Below, one piece after another: positions 60,050 to 64,000 of a DNA stretch of 64,000 nucleotides. Numbering within the stretch: the stretch's first letter is position 1; each line of letters begins with the position of its first letter. This stretch comes from IDS-8 sp035304345 (GTDB taxonomy: Bacteria; Pseudomonadota; Gammaproteobacteria; Steroidobacterales; Woeseiaceae). The DNA is taken from contig DATGQE010000022.1 in assembly GCA_035304345.1 (NCBI GenBank), positions 62,001 to 126,000 on the forward strand, written 5' to 3'. The notes below the pieces were generated by a model, which did no database searches, was not told where the DNA came from, and saw only the letters and a list, made by a program, of their open reading frames with translations. A program made the position numbers and the translations under genes.

Positions 60050-61252
60050 GTGCCGGACATTCGCCGCGTCGCCGTCATTGCACTGCTGTTGCAGTGCGGC
60101 TGCGCGTCCGTGCCGTCCGGCAAGCCCGCGGCGGAACCCGGCGCCGCGCCCGGGGACGCGACGAGCGCCGATCGCCCCGCGATCCGCCTCGACGTGGACG
60201 GCATGGTGCCGCTGTTCTCCCCCGAGGCCACGGAGGACAACGCGCTGATCGCGAGCCGGGTCGATCTCGGGCTCGACGACCGCCGGCTGCGCTACAGCGC
60301 CCGTTACCGGGTCGAATCGGGCGACCTGTTCCGCCTGGCCGAGGCGACCGATCCGGCCGCCGTCCCTTCCGTTCTCGCCGGCCAGCGCTTCGGGCAGGAC
60401 GTCGCGCTGACGCTGCCGGAGCTGGCGGGCGCCCCGGTGTCGCTCGGCGTGACCGCCGAAGTGCAGGAGCGCTGGCAGCTCGCGGGCCAGACGCGATCGG
60501 AGAACGAGCGTGCGCACCTGCAGTGGTCGCCGTGGCGCGCCACGCTGCGCGTCGAGTGGAGCGAGCAGGCGCAGGCCTTCGATCCGTCGCTCGCACTGCA
60601 CTGCAACCTCGAGAGCAGCCTGGGCCTGCCCGTGCGGGAAAGCGGGGAGCGCCGGCAGCGCCTGCTCCTCGCGGGTCGCGAATGCTACATCGCCGGCGCG
60701 GAGTCGCACGCCGGCCTGCCGGTGCGTGCCTGGAGCCTGGGCTGGTCGTCGAACGGCGCGGCGCGGGAGAGCATCGCCCGCGTGCACGTGATCGAGCCGG
60801 CCTGGATGGACGGGCTGACGCCGGCCGGGAAGGAGCCTGGCTACCAGCTCGGGCTGGGACACCGCCGCGACTTCGGCGACCTTTCCGCGGAGGCGCTCGT
60901 CACCTTGCGCCAGCCGCCCGCGGTGCTCGACGACGGACGCTACGAGGCTTTCGAGGACGACACGAGCTGGTCGGCCAACGCGTCGCTCACCTGGCATCTT
61001 CCCCTGGCGTCGGTATCGGCGACCTGGGCGCAGGGGGTGAATCCGCTGTGGTTCGTCCCCGACGCCCCGGCTGCGACCCAGGACCGCGACCGGTTCGGGC
61101 TCGCGCTCGACCTGTCCCGCTGGATGGAAGGCCTCGTGCCCGGCTCCGTGCGCGAGCTCGGCTTCACCTGGGACTGGTCGCAGGTGCGCGCGCCGGGGGC
61201 CGGGGCGGTGGGCGAGAGCGCGATCGCGCTCGACGTGGCCTGGATGTTCTGA
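60050..61252 (+). CDS. Outer-membrane-type protein of unknown function
   Basis: This 400-residue exported protein has a GTG start (60050) and a good GGAGG ribosome site. A signal with a lipobox-like LLLQCGCAS is atypical at the -2 position, so lipoprotein status is uncertain. From about residue 45 the chain alternates hydrophobic and polar residues (RLRYSARYRVESGDLF, ATLRVEWSEQA) and ends in WMF, an aromatic C-terminus typical of beta-barrels. It resembles no family I know. It follows the OPT gene by 223 bp and precedes a TonB receptor. The barrel fold is inferred from sequence pattern. Confidence 0.7.
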   Translation: MPDIRRVAVIALLLQCGCASVPSGKPAAEPGAAPGDATSADRPAIRLDVDGMVPLFSPEATEDNALIASRVDLGLDDRRLRYSARYRVESGDLFRLAEATDPAAVPSVLAGQRFGQDVALTLPELAGAPVSLGVTAEVQERWQLAGQTRSENERAHLQWSPWRATLRVEWSEQAQAFDPSLALHCNLESSLGLPVRESGERRQRLLLAGRECYIAGAESHAGLPVRAWSLGWSSNGAARESIARVHVIEPAWMDGLTPAGKEPGYQLGLGHRRDFGDLSAEALVTLRQPPAVLDDGRYEAFEDDTSWSANASLTWHLPLASVSATWAQGVNPLWFVPDAPAATQDRDRFGLALDLSRWMEGLVPGSVRELGFTWDWSQVRAPGAGAVGESAIALDVAWMF

Positions 61253-61600
61253 CAGGCACTTCCATTCTGCGGAAAAACTCCTGCCCGCCGCGCGCGGCGA
61301 CTTTGCGCGTTGTGCTTGCGCAACGGACCCCGCGTTTCGGCAGCTATTTGTTTCTGGCCGATTATCCCCGTCGCCGGCGGCTTGCCGGCGGCGCTCGCGG
61401 GTACCCCGTGCAACACCGGATTTGACGTCTGTCCCTTCGCTGGCCAAAGATGGGAGTCACAGACCGCCCGGGCGGGGGGCGAACCCGCCTCCCTGCAGCA
61501 GGTCCAGTCCCTCGGTCGAGCGGCCGAAACCAAGAAAAAGACCGCAGCGTCGGCCTTGCCGCCGACCGCTGGACCGAAAAACTGCATAAGGGAGATCACC
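61253..61600. other. 348-bp intergenic region before the second TonB receptor
   Basis: No gene is visible. CGCCGG/CCGGCG near 61370-61390 forms a small hairpin, and CCGCCCGGGCGG (61464-61475) is a perfect palindrome. These may be regulatory or chance features of GC-rich DNA. AAGGGAG ends about 7 nt before the ATG at 61601. I do not see a LacI-type operator like those at 11404-11471, nor a cobalamin riboswitch box. Confidence 0.45.
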
Positions 61601-64000
61601 ATGGCACATGCGAAAGGCCGGTTGTGGCGCCTGTCCACATCCGTCCCGTTCCTGCTCGCGCTCGCGTTCTCCGGAGCGCACGCGCAGCAGGCCGACGATC
61701 CGGAAGCCCCGGGGCTCGAAGGCGAGGTCGAACAGATCACCGTCACGGGCTCACGCATCTCGCGCGATTCCTTCTCGAGTCCCTCACCCATCCAGGTCCT
61801 GGATGTCGAGTCCGGCCGCCAGCTCGGCATCGCCAGCATCACCGAGATGCTGCAGCGGTCGACCGTGGCCAACGGGCAACAGATCGATGCGACGCTCAAC
61901 ACGAACGCGGGCAACTCGAACGCCACGGAAGCGCCCCCGACCGGCGGCGTCGGTTCTTCGAACATCGACCTGCGCGGCCTCGGTCCCGAGCGCACGCTGA
62001 TCCTGGTCAACGGGCGTCGCATGGGTTCCGTCGGCGTGCGCGGCGCCCCGGCGCAGCCCGACATCAACCTGATCCCGTTCGCGCTGGTGGATCGCGCGGA
62101 GGTGCTGACGGAAGGCGTGTCCGCCGTGTACGGCGCGGACGCGGTCGCGGGCGTGGTCAACGTCATCCTGCGCGACGACTTCGAGGGCTTCGAGCTGACG
62201 CTCAACTCGGAGATTCCGGGGCAGGACGGCGGCGAGATCGGCCAGGTCTCGATGATCGCGGGCGCGCAGAGCGACCGGGCCAGCATCATCTTCGGCGCGG
62301 AGATGTTCGACCGCTCGCGCGTGCGGGTCGGCGACCGCGACTTCTCGCGCTGCTACCGCGCGCACGAGATCGCGACCACCGGTGAGATCCTCTCGACCTG
62401 CTACGAGACGTTCTTCGACAACATCATCCTCGCCCCGGGCGGACCGTCGGCCGACGACTGGGTGTTCTACACGCCCGGCCAGACGAACCTCGGCATCCCG
62501 AACTTCAGCGACTGGACTTTCCTGCCCGATCCCCAGACGCTGAACCCGGTCAACGGCAACCGCGGCAACTTCACGAACTTCGGCTACTTCGACTTCTACA
62601 ACGACCAGGACGAGCGGCGTGCTTCCGACCTGGTCGGCGAGCTGGAGCGCATTTCGCTGGTGACCACCGGCAAGGTCAACATGGACTGGTGGGCCAACGA
62701 GGAGATCTTCTTCGAGGCCTATTACCTCAACAGCCGCACGTTCAGCATCGGCACCACCGAGCAGATCTTCCCGGACATTCCGGGCATGATCCCGCAGGAG
62801 GATGCCGACGGGAACATCATCGTCGATGCGAACGGCGTGCCGGTGCTGGTGCCGAATCCGCTGAACCCGTTCGGTGTCGATGCCGCGCCGATCATGACGC
62901 TGGAGGACATCCCGCAGACGCGCGACGTGGAGCGTGAGCAGATGCGCTTCGTCGGCGGCCTGCGCGGCGACTTCGGCGATACGACCTGGTCCTACGAGGC
63001 GTTCTTCTCGTACGACCGCGGCATCGGCTTCCAGGCCCAGCCGATCCTGTTCGAGCCGCACCTCATCCTCGCGACGCAGACGGTGCGCCTGAACGCGAAC
63101 GGTGATGTGATCTGCGGCATTCCCAACCCGGGGCCCGTCGCCGGCTTCGACACGCCCGAGCCCTGCGTGCCGCTCGACATCTTCGGCCTCAACAGCAACG
63201 GGGCCACCTTCACCGGCGGCGCCATGGGCGAAGGCGTGCTGACCGCCGCCGAGCGGGAATACCTCGTCGGCAACCGTACCAACCGCACCGTCGTCGAGCA
63301 GACCATGTACGCCGGGTACGTGACCGGCGACCTGTTCGAGCTGGGCGGCCGGACGGTCGGTGCGGCATTCGGTGCCGAGTTCCGCAAGGACGAGATCAGC
63401 TCCCAGAACGACATCACCGGCGTGCGCGGCCTGAACGCGGCGGAGAATCCGCTGCAGGAAGGCGAGACGATCGGCAGCCGCGACATCTGGGAGGTGTTCG
63501 CCGAGATCAACGTTCCCCTGCTCGACAACCTGTCGGTGGACGGCGCCGTGCGCTACACGGACGAGGAGAACTTCGGCGAGGAGACGACCTGGCGCACGCG
63601 CGTGTCGTGGAGCCCGCTGGACTACCTCACGCTGAGCGGCTCCGCGGGCACGTCCTACCGTGCGCCGAACCTGCGCGAGCAGTTCCTCGCGGAGCAGGGC
63701 GGCGGCATCGGCGGCGGAAACGATCCGTGCATCAACGCCAACATTGTCGCTCTCGACCAGACGGCCCAGTCCACCCAGCAGCTCATCCAGCGCTGCATCG
63801 ACAGCGGCATCACGTTCATCGACTCGGACAACGACGGGAACTTCGACTCGACGCTGCTCGGGACCCAGGGCGTGACGACGATCCCGATCTCGACCGGCGG
63901 CAACGCCGGGCTGGTCGCGGAGACCTCCGAATCCTACACGGCGACGATCCAGTTCAGCCAGCCGTGGAGCGACGCGTTCGACCTCGACCTGGCGCTGAGC
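61601..64000 (+). CDS. TonB-dependent receptor (N-terminal 800 residues, cut by the window edge)
   Basis: The frame is open from ATG 61601 to the right edge, 800 codons, so the C-terminus is missing. A signal peptide ends near AHA (residue 28). The TonB box-like segment EQITVTGSRI is followed by the plug domain, with SSNIDLRGLGPERTLILVNGRR, then PFALVDRAEVLTEGVSAVYGADAVAGVVNVIL and the barrel. It lacks the carboxypeptidase-like domain of the receptor at 11.5 kb and so belongs to a different receptor class, common in xanthomonads and sphingomonads. Paired cysteines in the barrel loops (for example in CGIPNP and EPCVPL) suggest extracellular disulfides. AAGGGAG precedes the start. The ligand is unknown. 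Confidence 0.9.
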   Translation, partial: MAHAKGRLWRLSTSVPFLLALAFSGAHAQQADDPEAPGLEGEVEQITVTGSRISRDSFSSPSPIQVLDVESGRQLGIASITEMLQRSTVANGQQIDATLNTNAGNSNATEAPPTGGVGSSNIDLRGLGPERTLILVNGRRMGSVGVRGAPAQPDINLIPFALVDRAEVLTEGVSAVYGADAVAGVVNVILRDDFEGFELTLNSEIPGQDGGEIGQVSMIAGAQSDRASIIFGAEMFDRSRVRVGDRDFSRCYRAHEIATTGEILSTCYETFFDNIILAPGGPSADDWVFYTPGQTNLGIPNFSDWTFLPDPQTLNPVNGNRGNFTNFGYFDFYNDQDERRASDLVGELERISLVTTGKVNMDWWANEEIFFEAYYLNSRTFSIGTTEQIFPDIPGMIPQEDADGNIIVDANGVPVLVPNPLNPFGVDAAPIMTLEDIPQTRDVEREQMRFVGGLRGDFGDTTWSYEAFFSYDRGIGFQAQPILFEPHLILATQTVRLNANGDVICGIPNPGPVAGFDTPEPCVPLDIFGLNSNGATFTGGAMGEGVLTAAEREYLVGNRTNRTVVEQTMYAGYVTGDLFELGGRTVGAAFGAEFRKDEISSQNDITGVRGLNAAENPLQEGETIGSRDIWEVFAEINVPLLDNLSVDGAVRYTDEENFGEETTWRTRVSWSPLDYLTLSGSAGTSYRAPNLREQFLAEQGGGIGGGNDPCINANIVALDQTAQSTQQLIQRCIDSGITFIDSDNDGNFDSTLLGTQGVTTIPISTGGNAGLVAETSESYTATIQFSQPWSDAFDLDLALS

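Overview
The window is 64 kb of very GC-rich (about 70%) bacterial chromosome with dense, strongly GC3-biased genes. Two TonB-dependent receptors, many lipobox signals, an RstA/RstB-like operon with MipA/OmpV and DUF3019 genes, a GreB-like factor, a zinc-ribbon thioredoxin (TrxC) and an RNase T-like exonuclease point to a gammaproteobacterium, most likely a xanthomonad-, Steroidobacter- or Woeseia-like lineage. The lineage is inferred; there is no rRNA to settle it. I see no tRNA, rRNA, CRISPR array, insertion sequence, phage gene or attachment site.

Layout. 1-8.7 kb: end of an unknown gene, an HPF/RaiA ribosome factor, an EF-G-like GTPase, a DUF885 lipoprotein, a kinase/PLP-enzyme pair that looks like an amino-alcohol phosphorylation and phospho-lyase module, and a divergent MFS transporter. 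8.8-25 kb: a carbohydrate-uptake island with a zinc metalloprotease lipoprotein, an Oar-type TonB receptor, a flavin-dependent halogenase, a GH144/glycoamylase-like hydrolase, a GH3 beta-glucosidase, a LacI-family regulator, a sugar-porter MFS and a second metalloprotease lipoprotein. Its two divergent promoter regions each carry a pair of ATCGAT-centred palindromes 53-54 bp apart, the probable operators of the LacI protein. The enzyme set fits capture of a beta-glucan, possibly beta-1,2-glucan, through the outer membrane, cleavage to oligosaccharides and glucose, and import.

25-30 kb: a two-subunit molybdenum hydroxylase of the isoquinoline oxidoreductase type with a DUF4242 protein, TrxC, and DUF2959 and DUF4112 genes. 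30-33.3 kb: a tightly overlapping mipA-like/DUF3019/response regulator/histidine kinase operon. 33.5-39.6 kb: a lipoprotein, a small membrane protein behind a near-consensus sigma70 promoter, a GreB-like factor with a TTG start, a YbhB protein, an NmrA-like protein, an M23 peptidase and an Fpg/Nei DNA glycosylase.

39.6-50 kb: a giant Calx-beta/thrombospondin-type-3/choice-of-anchor-U protein fused to an outer-membrane barrel, and two adjacent hybrid histidine kinases, one with six near-identical 92-residue HAMP repeats. An 834-bp stretch without a gene follows. 50.8-64 kb: a VOC protein, a VIT1-family transporter, a secreted DEDDh exonuclease, an exported amidohydrolase, a 5'-nucleotidase lipoprotein, an aspartyl-hydroxylase-like enzyme with a cysteine-rich tail beside a sulfotransferase, an OPT transporter, an outer-membrane-type protein, and a second TonB receptor cut by the window edge.
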